64,000 nt of DNA from Variovorax sp. OV700 (GCF_900099805.1 NZ_FNDR01000003.1:248001-312000); one strand, 5' to 3'; counted from the stretch's first letter, positions 30,957 through 40,122 are shown. Translations and numbers: made by a program. Notes: generated by a model not told the origin, from the letters alone.

Positions 30957-31781
30957 ATGAGTGCCGTTCTTTCCATCGACCGCCACGCGATCCAGCCGCT
31001 CAAGCTCAATCCGAACCCGCAGCAGAAATACTGGTTCGACCCGATCCCGCCACGCACCAGCGTGCAGGCCGAACGCCGCCATCGGCAAGAGCGCCTCGCG
31101 GGCGCCTTCCGCCTGTTCGCGCGCTTCGGCTTTGCACAGGGCTTGGCCGGTCACATCACCGCGCGCGACCCAGAGCTGCACGACCACTTCTGGGTCAACC
31201 CGCTGGGCATCCACTTCTCGCGCATCAAAGTCTCCGACCTGCTGCTGGTCAATTCGAAGGGCGAGACCGTGATTGGCGACCGGCCGCTCAACAAGGCGGC
31301 CTTCGCCATCCACGCGGCAATCCACGAGCACAACCCGAAGATCATTGCTGCCGCGCACACGCACTCGACCTACGGCAAGGCCTGGTCCACGCTGGGCCGC
31401 AAGCTCGACGCCCTCACGCAGGACAGCTGCGTGTTCCATGAAGACGTGGCGCTGTTCGACGACTTCACCGGCATGGTGGTCGACACCAGCGAGGGTGATC
31501 GCATTGCGCACGCGCTGGGCGACAAGAAGGGCGCCATTCTCAAGAACCACGGCATCCTGACCGCGGGCCCGACGGTGGAAGCCGCCGCCTGGTGGTACAT
31601 CGCGCTGGACAACGCCTGCCACACGCAGTTGCTGGCAGAGGCCGCCGGCAAGCCGCAACCCATCGACGAAGCGACGGCGCGCCACACCCATAGCCAGATC
31701 GGCGGCCCGGAGGGGGCCATCCATTCCTTCGACAGCCTTTATGAAGGCCTGGTCGAAGCGGAGCCCGAACTGCTGCTCTAA
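30957..31781 (+). CDS. Class II aldolase/adducin family protein
   Basis: The 274-residue protein has the class II aldolase fold. Zinc ligands are visible in AAHTHSTYGKAW (near residue 128) and ILKNHGILTAG (near 196); the upstream GLAGHITARDP motif near residue 63 is also conserved. Members cleave or epimerise phosphorylated or free hydroxy-carbonyl compounds. Here it lies between a desulfonating monooxygenase and sulfonate transport genes, so it may process the aldehyde or carbon skeleton left after desulfonation. That role is inference; the substrate is unknown. The ATG is 28 bases after the inverted repeat element. Confidence 0.88.
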   Translation: MSAVLSIDRHAIQPLKLNPNPQQKYWFDPIPPRTSVQAERRHRQERLAGAFRLFARFGFAQGLAGHITARDPELHDHFWVNPLGIHFSRIKVSDLLLVNSKGETVIGDRPLNKAAFAIHAAIHEHNPKIIAAAHTHSTYGKAWSTLGRKLDALTQDSCVFHEDVALFDDFTGMVVDTSEGDRIAHALGDKKGAILKNHGILTAGPTVEAAAWWYIALDNACHTQLLAEAAGKPQPIDEATARHTHSQIGGPEGAIHSFDSLYEGLVEAEPELLL

Positions 31782-31803
31782 AGAAAAACTACCGGAGTTC
31801 TCG

Positions 31804-32805
31804 ATGACCGTATCCCTTTCACGCCGCGGTGTCCTGCGCGCAGGCGGCGCCGCCGCCGTGGTCGCCACGGGCGGGCTGATTGCCTCGCAGGCGTTCTCGC
31901 AGCAGGCGCGCAAGCTCACCTTCGCCTGGAACGCCGCCGCGTTCTGCCTCTCGCCCGTCGTCGTCGCGCAGGAGCGCGGCTACTTCGAGCGCAATGGGCT
32001 CCAGGTGGACCTGATCAACTACACCGGCTCCACCGACCAGTTGCTGGAGTCGCTGGCCACGGCCAAGGCCGATGCGGCCGTGGGCATGATCCACCGCTGG
32101 CTCAAGCCGCTGGAGTCGGGCTTCGACGTGAAGATCGTCGGCAGCTCGCACGGTGGATGCGTGCGGCTCATGGGCGCCAAGGCGGCGGGCGCCACCAGCA
32201 TTGCCAGCCTCAAGGGCAAGATCATCGGCGTGTCGGACATTGCGAGCCCGGGCAAGAACTTCTTCTCGATCCTGCTTGCGAAGAACGGCGTCGATGCCGA
32301 CAGGGACGTGACCTGGCGCCAGTACCCGGCCGACCTGCTCGACATTGCCGTGCAGAAGGGCGAGATCCACGCGATTGCCGACGGCGACCCGAACGTCTAC
32401 CTGATCGAGAAGCGCAACAAGGGCGCCTTCGTGGAGATTGCGAGCAACCTCTCTGGCGAATACAAGGACAAGGTGTGCTGCATCGTCGGCGCGCGCGGTG
32501 AGCTGGTGCGCAAGGACAAGCCGACCGTGGCGGCGCTGGTGCGCGCCATCGCGCAAGCCTCCGACTACGTGGCGGAGAACCCCAACGAATCGGCGAAGCT
32601 CTTTGCCAAGTATTCGCCCAAGGTGCCGGTGGAAGACCTGCGCGCTCTGCTCGGCACGCTCACGCACAACCACCATCCGCTCGGCAAGAACCTGCGCGAC
32701 GAGGTCGAGTTCTATGCGCGCGATTTCCGCAGCGTCGGCGTGCTCAAGAAGACCACCGATCCGGTGCGCTTCGCCGAGCATGTCTCTTTCGATCCGCTGG
32801 CATGA
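31804..32805 (+). CDS. ABC substrate-binding protein (NMT1/NrtA-like)
   Basis: The 333-residue exported protein has a Tat-like signal (SRRGVLRAGGAAAVVATGG, cleavage near QAFSQQ) and an NMT1-type ligand domain starting KLTFAWNAAAFCLSPVVVAQ. The sequence is more distant from the three SsuA-like proteins in this region than they are from each other, so its ligand may differ. The ATG at 31804 removes an upstream extension lying in the aldolase gene. It directly precedes the permease gene and is probably the cognate binding protein of that transporter. Confidence 0.88.
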   Translation: MTVSLSRRGVLRAGGAAAVVATGGLIASQAFSQQARKLTFAWNAAAFCLSPVVVAQERGYFERNGLQVDLINYTGSTDQLLESLATAKADAAVGMIHRWLKPLESGFDVKIVGSSHGGCVRLMGAKAAGATSIASLKGKIIGVSDIASPGKNFFSILLAKNGVDADRDVTWRQYPADLLDIAVQKGEIHAIADGDPNVYLIEKRNKGAFVEIASNLSGEYKDKVCCIVGARGELVRKDKPTVAALVRAIAQASDYVAENPNESAKLFAKYSPKVPVEDLRALLGTLTHNHHPLGKNLRDEVEFYARDFRSVGVLKKTTDPVRFAEHVSFDPLA

Positions 32806-32823
32806 GCGCCGCGCCGGGCCGCC

Positions 32824-32946
32824 CCAAGCAAGCTCGCTCCCGCTTGGCGGGAAGGCGCGCAGCGCCAAGGGTGCACCAGTGAGCACCCCCGACCCCGCAT
32901 TGGGCTTCGATTCCCTCCCCTTCCGGGGGAGGGCCAGGGTGGGGGC
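32824..32946. repeat. Intergenic repeats running into the permease reading frame
   Basis: Two repeat-like blocks lie here. The first, 32824-32870, contains a CCAAGC/GCTTGG hairpin and a run of GGCGCGCAGCGCCAAGG type. The second, 32913-32946, is a direct copy of the G/C-rich unit at 30820. The second copy is translated as SLPFRGRARVGA if the permease begins at GTG 32879. Such sequences are usually intergenic in this group, which is why the permease N-terminus is uncertain. Confidence 0.65.
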
Positions 32947-33961
32947 AGCGGCGCCCGAACGCACGCCTGCTCCCGCATCGACATCGCCCCGTATCCAAAA
33001 GGCCCTGCCCACATGGCGCATCGGCTTCGCCGCCGCTGCGACATGGCTCTCCCTCGGCCTGCTCACGATCTATTGGCCGAACCAGGCCGTGGGCTTCAGC
33101 GACTGGGCCTATACCGACGAGTTCGGCATCGCAGCCATTGCCATCGGTGCGTTGCTGCTGGCCGTCGCATTGCTCGGGCCGCGTGCCGGCCGCGTCGCAC
33201 GGGCGCTGCGGCCCGCCGGCCCTTGGCTCGTCGCACTGCCCGTGCTCTTCGCCATCTGGGAGATTGCCACGGCCAAGCTCGCGCTGCTCCCCACGCCGTT
33301 CTTCGCGCCGCCGCAGAGCCTCGTCGAAACCTACATCGACGATTGGCGCCGCCTCGGCGAAAGTCTGTTGCACTCGGCGCGGCTGCTCGCCCACGGCTTC
33401 GTGCTGGGCGCGCTCGCGGGCTTTCTCACGGGCGTGACCATCGGCTGGTCGCGCATCGCGGGCTACTGGGTGCATCCGGTGCTGCGCTTCCTGGGGCCTG
33501 TGCCGGCCTCGGCGCTGCTGCCGCTCGCATTCTTCTTCTTCCCATCGAGCTATGCGGCCGCGGTGTTCCTGATTGCGCTGGCCACCGGCTTTCCGGTCGC
33601 GGTGCTCACCTGGTCCGGCGTGGCGGGCGTCAACCGCAACTACTACGACGTGGCGCGCACCATGGGCGCGAGCGAGCGTTTCCTGGTGCTGCGCGTGGCC
33701 ATTCCGGCGGCCTTGCCGCAGGTGTTCGTGGGCCTCTTCATGGGCCTGGGCGCGGCGTTCTCGGTGCTGGTGACGGCCGAGATGATGGGCGTGAAGGCCG
33801 GGCTCGGCTTCTATCTTTCGTGGGCGCAGGGCTGGGCCTCGTACTCGAACATGTACGCCGCGCTGATCGTGATGGCCGTGCTGTGCTCGGGCCTGATCAC
33901 GTTGCTCTTCAAGGTGCGCGACCGCGTGTTGTCGTGGCAGAAAGGAACCGTCAAATGGTAG
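32879..33961 (+). CDS. ABC transporter permease, sulfonate/nitrate type (SsuC-like)
   Basis: This is a 360-residue inner-membrane permease. After an unusual 45-residue Pro/Ala-rich head, helices begin near WRIGFAAAATWLSL; the conserved EAA-type loop GVNRNYYDVARTMGASERF is near residue 250. No suitable ATG exists; GTG 32879 has an AAGGG site upstream, and GTG 32939 is an alternative that would drop most of the repeat-derived head. It overlaps the ATPase start by 7 bases, so the two are coupled. It is the only permease in the organosulfur region and probably serves all four binding proteins. Confidence 0.86.
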   Translation: MSTPDPALGFDSLPFRGRARVGAAAPERTPAPASTSPRIQKALPTWRIGFAAAATWLSLGLLTIYWPNQAVGFSDWAYTDEFGIAAIAIGALLLAVALLGPRAGRVARALRPAGPWLVALPVLFAIWEIATAKLALLPTPFFAPPQSLVETYIDDWRRLGESLLHSARLLAHGFVLGALAGFLTGVTIGWSRIAGYWVHPVLRFLGPVPASALLPLAFFFFPSSYAAAVFLIALATGFPVAVLTWSGVAGVNRNYYDVARTMGASERFLVLRVAIPAALPQVFVGLFMGLGAAFSVLVTAEMMGVKAGLGFYLSWAQGWASYSNMYAALIVMAVLCSGLITLLFKVRDRVLSWQKGTVKW

Positions 33962-34752
33962 CCGCCGCAGTTGCTGCCGAAGCGGGTGTGCGCCAGTCCG
34001 GCGCACACATCGACATTCGCGGTGTGAGCCATTGGTTCGATGTGGCGGCGGGGCCGCTGCAGGTGCTCGACGACATCGACCTCACGGTGAAGCCGGGAGA
34101 GTTCGTCGCGCTGCTCGGGCCGAGCGGCTGCGGCAAGTCGACCTTGCTGCGCCTCGTGGCTGGGCTCGAACCCGCCACGGCCGGCCGCATCACGCAGGAC
34201 GATGCGCTCATCACGCGGCCCGACCCGTCCCGCATCGTCGTGTTCCAGGACCCCACGCTCTACCCGTGGCGCAGCGTGTGGGACAACGTGGCGCTGGGCC
34301 TGCAGGCGCGCGGCGTGCTCAAGGCGCAGCGCGGGCGAGTCGACGAGGCGCTCAAGCTCGTCGGCCTCACCGACTTTGCAAAAGCCTTTCCGCACCAGCT
34401 CTCGGGCGGCATGGCGCAGCGCGTGGCATTGGCGCGCGCACTCGTCAACGATCCGCAATTGCTTGTGCTCGACGAACCGCTCGGCAAGCTCGATTCGCTC
34501 ACGCGCATCTCGATGCAGAGCGAGCTGGTCAACCTGTGGCAGCGCGCGGGTTTCTCGGCCTTGCTCGTCACGCACGACGTGGAGGAGGCGCTGTTCCTCG
34601 CCAACCGCGTGATCGTGCTGAGCGACCGGCCGGCGCGCATCGCGGCGGAGATCGTGGTCGACCTGCCGTATCCCCGCCATCGCGGCCATGCACGGCTGGC
34701 AGAACTGCGCCACGAGGCGCTCAGGCACCTGGGGCTCGACGCGACGTGGTGA
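33955..34752 (+). CDS. ABC transporter ATPase, sulfonate/nitrate type (SsuB-like)
   Basis: The 265-residue ATP-binding protein has Walker A GPSGCGKST (residues 55-63), FQDPTLYPWRSVWDNVALGL, signature LSGGMAQR near 149, and Walker B LLVLDEP near 167, followed by the H-loop THDVEEAL. The pattern PWRSV.DNVALGL is typical of SsuB/TauB/NrtC. The ATG overlaps the permease stop by 7 bases. It powers uptake of a sulfonate or related oxyanion. Confidence 0.94.
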   Translation: MVAAAVAAEAGVRQSGAHIDIRGVSHWFDVAAGPLQVLDDIDLTVKPGEFVALLGPSGCGKSTLLRLVAGLEPATAGRITQDDALITRPDPSRIVVFQDPTLYPWRSVWDNVALGLQARGVLKAQRGRVDEALKLVGLTDFAKAFPHQLSGGMAQRVALARALVNDPQLLVLDEPLGKLDSLTRISMQSELVNLWQRAGFSALLVTHDVEEALFLANRVIVLSDRPARIAAEIVVDLPYPRHRGHARLAELRHEALRHLGLDATW

Positions 34753-34753
34753 C

Positions 34754-35917
34754 ATGAACAGCACGCCGCAGGCCGATTGGCTCAACCTGCTGATCGGCCT
34801 GCTCCAAAGCGCGCAGCTGCAGCTGCTGCGCGTGCTCGATGCGCTCGGGCTCGCACGGCAGGTGCACGGCCAAGCGGCCTGGCCATGGTCGCATCGCCTC
34901 TCGGGCGAAAACCTGTTGATCGACCTGGGCCAGGCGCGCAGCCTTGCGTGGACGCTGGTCCTTGTTTCCGCAGCGCTGTTTGCGCTGTTGCTCGCGTTGT
35001 TGTGGCGGCGCCCGCGCTTCTACTTTCTGGCAGTGGTGCCGATGCTGCTGATCGCCGCGCCATGGCCGCAGGCGCACGTGGTGCTGGTGCCCGCAACGCC
35101 GACCAGCTTTCACTCCGCGCCGCCCGGCTTTACAGCAGCCTCCATCGCACGCGGCCGCGTGCTGTACGAACAGAACTGCGTCGCATGCCATGGTGTTGAC
35201 GGCAGGGGCGAAGGGCCGCTCGCGGCTTCGCTGGCAGTCTGGCCGCCCAATCTCAACGGCCCCTTGCTGTGGCGGCGTGCCGACGGTGATCTGCTCTGGC
35301 GCATTCTTCATGGCACGCGAGATACGCAGCATGGCGGGGCCACGATGCCGGGCTTCGGCGAAAAGATCGACGAGGCCGAGGCGTGGGCGCTCATCGACTA
35401 CATGAAGGCGCTGGGCGCCGGGCAGAACTTGCGCGCGCTCGGCAATTGGCCACAGCCCATCGGCCTGCCCGACATGGCGGTGCGCTGCGGTTCGCAGCCG
35501 CCGCGCACGCTCGCAAGCTGGCGCGGGCAGCGTGTGCGCATCGTCGCCGGCAACGCGGCGCCCGCTGAAGATCCGCGGCTCGTGACGGTGCTGCTCGTGC
35601 CGCCGTCTCCGATGGCATCGAGCGCCACCGCCGATTGCGTTGCGCAGTCCGCCGCCGCGTGGGAGGCGCTGGCTTTGATAACCGGAACCGACCGCCTTGC
35701 CGGCACGCAGCTCATCGCCGACCGCGACGGTTGGCTGCGCGTGCGCGGCGAGCCCGGCAAAGCGGGCTGGTCCGACGACGACCTGGTCTGCCGCAGCGAA
35801 CGCCCGCCCGCCCGGGCGGGGCAGGGCGCCGCCTTGCCCGCCGACGGGCTGGGCGCGCTCATCGCCCGCATGGACGCCGAGCCCGTGCGCTTCGTCAAGG
35901 GCGGCTTCATCCACTGA
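34754..35917 (+). CDS. Membrane-anchored cytochrome c within the sulfonate transport operon
   Basis: This 387-residue protein has two adjacent membrane helices at about residues 64-85 and 90-107. A periplasmic cytochrome c domain follows, with heme motif CVACH at 142-146 and a likely axial Met in ATMPGFGEK near 198. The C-terminal half (about 240-387) has no recognised domain but contains further Cys residues. The ATG lies 1 base after the ATPase stop. A c-type cytochrome is not part of known sulfonate importers; it may take electrons from a periplasmic oxidation linked to the pathway, such as sulfite oxidation. That link is inference. Confidence 0.82.
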   Translation: MNSTPQADWLNLLIGLLQSAQLQLLRVLDALGLARQVHGQAAWPWSHRLSGENLLIDLGQARSLAWTLVLVSAALFALLLALLWRRPRFYFLAVVPMLLIAAPWPQAHVVLVPATPTSFHSAPPGFTAASIARGRVLYEQNCVACHGVDGRGEGPLAASLAVWPPNLNGPLLWRRADGDLLWRILHGTRDTQHGGATMPGFGEKIDEAEAWALIDYMKALGAGQNLRALGNWPQPIGLPDMAVRCGSQPPRTLASWRGQRVRIVAGNAAPAEDPRLVTVLLVPPSPMASSATADCVAQSAAAWEALALITGTDRLAGTQLIADRDGWLRVRGEPGKAGWSDDDLVCRSERPPARAGQGAALPADGLGALIARMDAEPVRFVKGGFIH

Positions 35918-35955
35918 TCTTTTTTCCTTCACCCCGCAACGAACACGGAGAACCC

Positions 35956-36936
35956 ATGAACTCATCACACCTTGATCGATCGCGCCGGCGGCTGCTGACG
36001 CACAGCCTCGCCGCGGCCACGGCCATCAGCTTGCCTGCGTTCTCGTTCCAAGCCAATGCGCAGGGCCGCCCGGTGCTCAAGGCCGGGGATCAGAAGGGCG
36101 GGCTGCGCGCGCTGCTCGAAGCGGCCGGCGGGCTCGAAGGCTTGAACTACGACATCCAGTGGTCCGAATTCCCCGCGGCCGCGCCGCTGGCCGAAGCGCT
36201 GAATGCGGCGGCCGTCGATTCCGGCCCCATCGGCGACGCGCCGCTTGTCTTCGCGCTTGCCGCCGGCACGCGTGTCAAGGCCATCGGCGCGAACCGTTCG
36301 GATTCCTATGGCACGGCGGTGCTCGCGCGCCCCGATTCACCGCTCAAGACCGCCGCCGACCTCAAGGGCAAGAGCATTGCCACCAACCGCGGCTCCATCG
36401 GCCACTACGTGACACTCAAGGCCATCACCGCGGCGGGCCTCAAGCCCGAGGAGGTGAACATCCGCTTTCTTGCGCCGGCTGATGCAAAGCTTGCACTCAC
36501 GCAGGGCTCGGTCGATGCCTGGGCCACCTGGGAGCCCTACACCGCGCTGGCCGAAGTCAGCCACCACGCGCGCGTGCTCGTCAGCGGGCGCGGGCTGCTG
36601 CCCGGGCTCAGCTACCTCGCGGCCACCGATGCCGCCATTGCCGCCAAGCGGCCGGTTCTGCAGGATTTTTTGCAGCGCGTGGTGAAGGCGCAGCTCTGGT
36701 CGTACCGCAATGTCGACGCCTACTCGGCCGCGCTCGCGCGCATCATCGGCATTCCGCCCGAGGCGGCCAAGCTTCAGTTCGAACGCCGCCAGCAGAAGTG
36801 GGTGCCTATCGATGCGCAGGTCGTTGCCGACCAGCAGGGCACGGCGGACTTCTACCGCCAGGTCGGGCTCATCAAGCAACCGCTCGATGTGAAGACCACC
36901 TTCGACACGGGCTTTGGGGTCGCGGCGCAGGGCTGA
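35956..36936 (+). CDS. Aliphatic-sulfonate-type ABC substrate-binding protein (SsuA-like)
   Basis: The 326-residue exported protein has a twin-arginine signal (SRRRLLTHSLAAATAISL, cleavage near ANAQGR at residue 36). The mature domain starts VLKAGDQKGGLRALLEAAGG, closely similar to the SsuA-like protein at 26330-27319 and less so to 28658-29659. Family blocks SDSYGTAVLARPDSPLKT and GSVDAWATWEPYTALAE are present. It is the last gene of the plus-strand operon, after the cytochrome c, and ends 4 bases before the stop of a convergent regulator gene. Confidence 0.88.
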   Translation: MNSSHLDRSRRRLLTHSLAAATAISLPAFSFQANAQGRPVLKAGDQKGGLRALLEAAGGLEGLNYDIQWSEFPAAAPLAEALNAAAVDSGPIGDAPLVFALAAGTRVKAIGANRSDSYGTAVLARPDSPLKTAADLKGKSIATNRGSIGHYVTLKAITAAGLKPEEVNIRFLAPADAKLALTQGSVDAWATWEPYTALAEVSHHARVLVSGRGLLPGLSYLAATDAAIAAKRPVLQDFLQRVVKAQLWSYRNVDAYSAALARIIGIPPEAAKLQFERRQQKWVPIDAQVVADQQGTADFYRQVGLIKQPLDVKTTFDTGFGVAAQG

Positions 36937-36940
36937 TCGA

Positions 36941-38422
36941 TCACGCGCGGCTGCGATCGGCGGCGCGCACCAGCTGCGACAGACGCTTGACCAGCGGCTC
37001 GAAGAGTTCCGCCGAGGTGTTGCCGTAGCCCAGCACCAGGCCGTTGTCCGCCGCCTTCGGCTGGATCGCGAAGCTCGACAGCGGCACGGGCGCGAGTTGA
37101 TGGCGCAGCGCTTCGGTGGCGATCCGCCGGTCGTCGAAGCGAGGCGGCAGCCGCACCGTGAGGTGCAGCCCGCAGTAGCCGCCGTCGATCTCGTGCGGCA
37201 CCTTGAGGTGCCGGGTCAGCGCCAGCCGCAGTGCCTGCTGCCGCTCGCGGTAGAGCCGCCGCATGCGGCCCAGGTGCCGGCTGAACTGTCCGCTCTCGAT
37301 GAAGTCGGCCATGGCCAGCTGTTCGTGGCGATGGCCGCCGCGCAGCATTTCCCCGAGCGCCGTCTGCACCACCGCCATGAGCTGCCGCGGCAGCACCAGG
37401 AAGCCGAGCCGCAGCGAGGGGAACATCGTCTTGCTGAAGGTGCCGATGTAGAGCACCGGGGCGTCGTCCACCAGCCCCTGCATGGCTCCGATGGGTTCGC
37501 CGGTGTGGCGGAACTCGCTGTCGTAGTCGTCCTCGATGATCCATGCGCCGTGCCGGCGCGCCTCTGCGATCAGCGCCAGTCGGCGCGCGATGCTCAGCAC
37601 GGCACCGGCCGGGTACTGGTGCGAGGGCGTGGTGTAGATCAACCGGGGCGGGTGCTTCTGCCAGTCGTTCGCGCTCGCGCACAGGCCCTCTGCGTCGACC
37701 CGCACGGGCACGATGCGCATGTCGCCGGCATGCATGGCCGCCTTCGCACCGCGATAGCCCGGGTCTTCGACCCAACCCGTTTCACCGGGATTCGCCAGCA
37801 GCCGCACGCACAAGGAGATGGCTTCCTGTGCGCCTTCGGCAATGACCACCTGCGATGCGTCGCATCGGACACCGCGCGCAATGGCCAGGTGCCGTGCGAT
37901 GGCCGCGCGCAGCGGCGGCTCGCCCAGCGGAGGTCCGTAGCCGAGCGTGGCCGGGCTGGCGGCACGCATGGCCCGGTCCAGTGCCCCCCGCCAGGCTGCG
38001 GAAGGAAAGTGCGACAGCGCCGGCACGCCCGGGCGCAGGGCCGCGTCCGGAATGGTGAAAGGCGTGCTCGGCTTGATGCCGGCCAGGCGACGCGCAGTGG
38101 CCGGCGCGCCCGCGGATTTGCCCAAGCGCCGCGGCAACGCCGGTGAAGTCAATTCAGTGACCCGCGTGCCCTGGCGGTCCGGCCGCACGTAGCCCTCGGC
38201 GGCCAGATGCTCGTAGGTTGCGGTGACGGTGTTGCGTGAGACAGCGAGCGCCTCGGCCAGCGCGCGCGAACCGGGCAGCCGGCTGCCCGGCGCCAGGCTG
38301 CCGTCGAGAATGGCGCGCTTCAGGCGCTCGTGCAGCTGGCGCTGCATCGAGCCGGCCTCGCGATCGCGGGCCAGAGGGGATTCGAACAGTGCGGCCGCGT
38401 CGAGGTGGGAAAGGTTGCTCAT
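36941..38422 (-). CDS. MocR/PdxR-family transcriptional regulator
   Basis: The 493-residue protein fuses an N-terminal GntR winged helix (residues about 25-90, with LPGSRALAEALAVSRNTVTA) to a class I aminotransferase domain. The PLP lysine is in FSKTMFPSLRLGF near residue 330, with TPSHQYPAG and EDDYDSEFRH upstream, as in PdxR and other MocR regulators. It is divergent from the acetyltransferase gene at 38539, with a 116-base gap, so it may control that gene as well as itself. The effector may be PLP, an amino acid or an amine. Confidence 0.93.
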   Translation of the reverse strand: MSNLSHLDAAALFESPLARDREAGSMQRQLHERLKRAILDGSLAPGSRLPGSRALAEALAVSRNTVTATYEHLAAEGYVRPDRQGTRVTELTSPALPRRLGKSAGAPATARRLAGIKPSTPFTIPDAALRPGVPALSHFPSAAWRGALDRAMRAASPATLGYGPPLGEPPLRAAIARHLAIARGVRCDASQVVIAEGAQEAISLCVRLLANPGETGWVEDPGYRGAKAAMHAGDMRIVPVRVDAEGLCASANDWQKHPPRLIYTTPSHQYPAGAVLSIARRLALIAEARRHGAWIIEDDYDSEFRHTGEPIGAMQGLVDDAPVLYIGTFSKTMFPSLRLGFLVLPRQLMAVVQTALGEMLRGGHRHEQLAMADFIESGQFSRHLGRMRRLYRERQQALRLALTRHLKVPHEIDGGYCGLHLTVRLPPRFDDRRIATEALRHQLAPVPLSSFAIQPKAADNGLVLGYGNTSAELFEPLVKRLSQLVRAADRSRA

Positions 38423-38538
38423 GAGCGAAAACGTGGCACCATGAAATGAATATGGCGTGGTACTTCCTGTAGCGCCACGCCGGGCGTACTTTACCGTTCC
38501 CCGGCACTGCCGCTACCTTTGCTTCCGAAAGCCTCCCC

Positions 38539-39258
38539 ATGTCAGCTCGCCACAACGAATACGGCCAATCCATCGGTCCCCTGGTGCCCGAATGGACGCC
38601 TCGTTCCCAGCCGCCGCGCCGCCCCATCGTGGGGCGCTACTGCGTGCTCGAACCGCTCGATGCCGCCCGGCACGCCGACGACCTCCACGCCGCCTATGCG
38701 CTGGCACCCGACGATCGCGACTGGACCTACCTGTTCTTCGAACGGCCCGCCGACGTGGCAAGCACGCGGGCCTACATCGAACGCGCCGCGCAGAGCGCCG
38801 ATCCCATGCACTTCGCGGTCATCGATCTGCAGACCGGCCGGGCCGTCGGTACGCTGGCGCTGATGCGCATCGACCCGGCCCACGGCACGATCGAGGTCGG
38901 CGTCGTCGTTTTTTCTCCGCTGCTGAAGCAGACGCCGATGTCCACCGAAGCGCAGTACCTGCTGATGAAGCTGGCTTTCGACGAACTCGGCTACCGGCGC
39001 TACGAATGGAAATGCGACAGCTGCAACGAGCCGTCGAAGCGCGCTGCCTTGCGCCTGGGCCTTCAATTCGAAGGCATCTTCCGGCAGGCGATTGTCTACA
39101 AGGGCCGAAGCCGCGACACCGCGTGGTTCTCGATCGTCGACAGCGAATGGCCGGTGTTGCGCACGGCATTCGAGCGCTGGCTTGCGCCGGAAAATTTCGA
39201 CGCGCAAGGCAGGCAGCGCATGGCACTCGACCGCTTCCGCCTGCCGCGCAGCAGCTGA
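38539..39258 (+). CDS. GNAT-family N-acetyltransferase (RimJ/RimL-like)
   Basis: The 239-residue acetyltransferase resembles RimJ/RimL-type enzymes: VGRYCVLEPLDAARHADDL near the start, IEVGVVVFSPLLKQTPMSTE in the centre, and RRYEWKCDSCNEPSKRAALR, the conserved core helix, near residues 155-175. Acetyl-CoA donates the acetyl group; the acceptor is unknown. The divergent MocR-type regulator suggests that the acceptor is a small amine or amino-acid-like compound. It ends 21 bases before the stop of convergent apaH. Confidence 0.9.
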   Translation: MSARHNEYGQSIGPLVPEWTPRSQPPRRPIVGRYCVLEPLDAARHADDLHAAYALAPDDRDWTYLFFERPADVASTRAYIERAAQSADPMHFAVIDLQTGRAVGTLALMRIDPAHGTIEVGVVVFSPLLKQTPMSTEAQYLLMKLAFDELGYRRYEWKCDSCNEPSKRAALRLGLQFEGIFRQAIVYKGRSRDTAWFSIVDSEWPVLRTAFERWLAPENFDAQGRQRMALDRFRLPRSS

Positions 39259-39279
39259 CGGCTTGCGGGCCTGACAGGT

Positions 39280-40122
39280 TCAGCCGGGCTTTTGCGCCTG
39301 TTCGCACTTCACCTGGATCAGCTCGCGCTCGTCCAGCGTGGCGCCAATGCGCACCGCGCTGAGACAGCCGCCCCAGACGCAGCCGGTGTCGGTGGAGAGC
39401 AGGTCGGGCCGCGAAAGCCAGCCGAGCGTCGACCAATGGCCAAAGGCCACGGTGGCATTCGCGGTCTTGCGACCGGGCACGTCGAACCAGGGCATGAAGC
39501 CTTCGGGGGCGGGGCGCATGCCGTCCTTGCTCTCGAACTCCATCACGCCGTCGGCCGTGCAAAAGCGCATGCGTGTCAGCGCGTTGACGATGGCGCGCAG
39601 CCGCGCGCCGCCGGTGAGCGTGTCGCTCCACTGCGCCGGCTCGTTGCCGTACATGCCGAGCAAGAACTCGCCCAGCGCAGGGCCGCGCAGCACCGATTCG
39701 ACCTCGGCCGCCAGCACCAGCGTGTCGCCCACCGTCCACTGCGGCAGCACGCCGGCATGCACCATGAGCAAGTCGCCGCCATCGATCTGCATGTGCAGCG
39801 CCATGTGCTGCTGGCGCACCCACTCGAGCATGACTTCGCTGTCTGGCGCCTCGAGCAGCGCCGCCAGCGTGTCCTTGCGGCTGGGCTTGCGCGCACCGTG
39901 CGCCACGCCCAGCAGGTGCAGGTCGTGGTTGCCGAGCAGGCTCAGCGCCGAGGCGCCGAAGCCGTGCACGCGCCGCAGCACGGCGGCCGAGTCGGGCCCG
40001 CGGTTGACCAGGTCGCCGAGCAGGACGACGGTGTCGCGGCTGGGGGAGAAACCGATTTTGTCGAGCAGTCGCTGGAGGGCGGCGTCGCAGCCCTGGATGT
40101 CGCCGATCAAGTAAAGTGCCAT
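39280..40122 (-). CDS. apaH: Symmetrical bis(5'-nucleosyl)-tetraphosphatase
   Basis: The 280-residue enzyme of the calcineurin-like phosphoesterase fold hydrolyses Ap4A to two ADP. Metal-binding motifs are GDIQGC (residues 7-12), GDLVNRGPDS (36-45) and GNHD (64-67), with the family segment FGHWSTLGW near 230. The length matches ApaH. It is divergent from the CNNM gene with only 23 bases between the two starts, so at least one promoter must lie inside the other gene. Confidence 0.95.
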   Translation of the reverse strand: MALYLIGDIQGCDAALQRLLDKIGFSPSRDTVVLLGDLVNRGPDSAAVLRRVHGFGASALSLLGNHDLHLLGVAHGARKPSRKDTLAALLEAPDSEVMLEWVRQQHMALHMQIDGGDLLMVHAGVLPQWTVGDTLVLAAEVESVLRGPALGEFLLGMYGNEPAQWSDTLTGGARLRAIVNALTRMRFCTADGVMEFESKDGMRPAPEGFMPWFDVPGRKTANATVAFGHWSTLGWLSRPDLLSTDTGCVWGGCLSAVRIGATLDERELIQVKCEQAQKPG

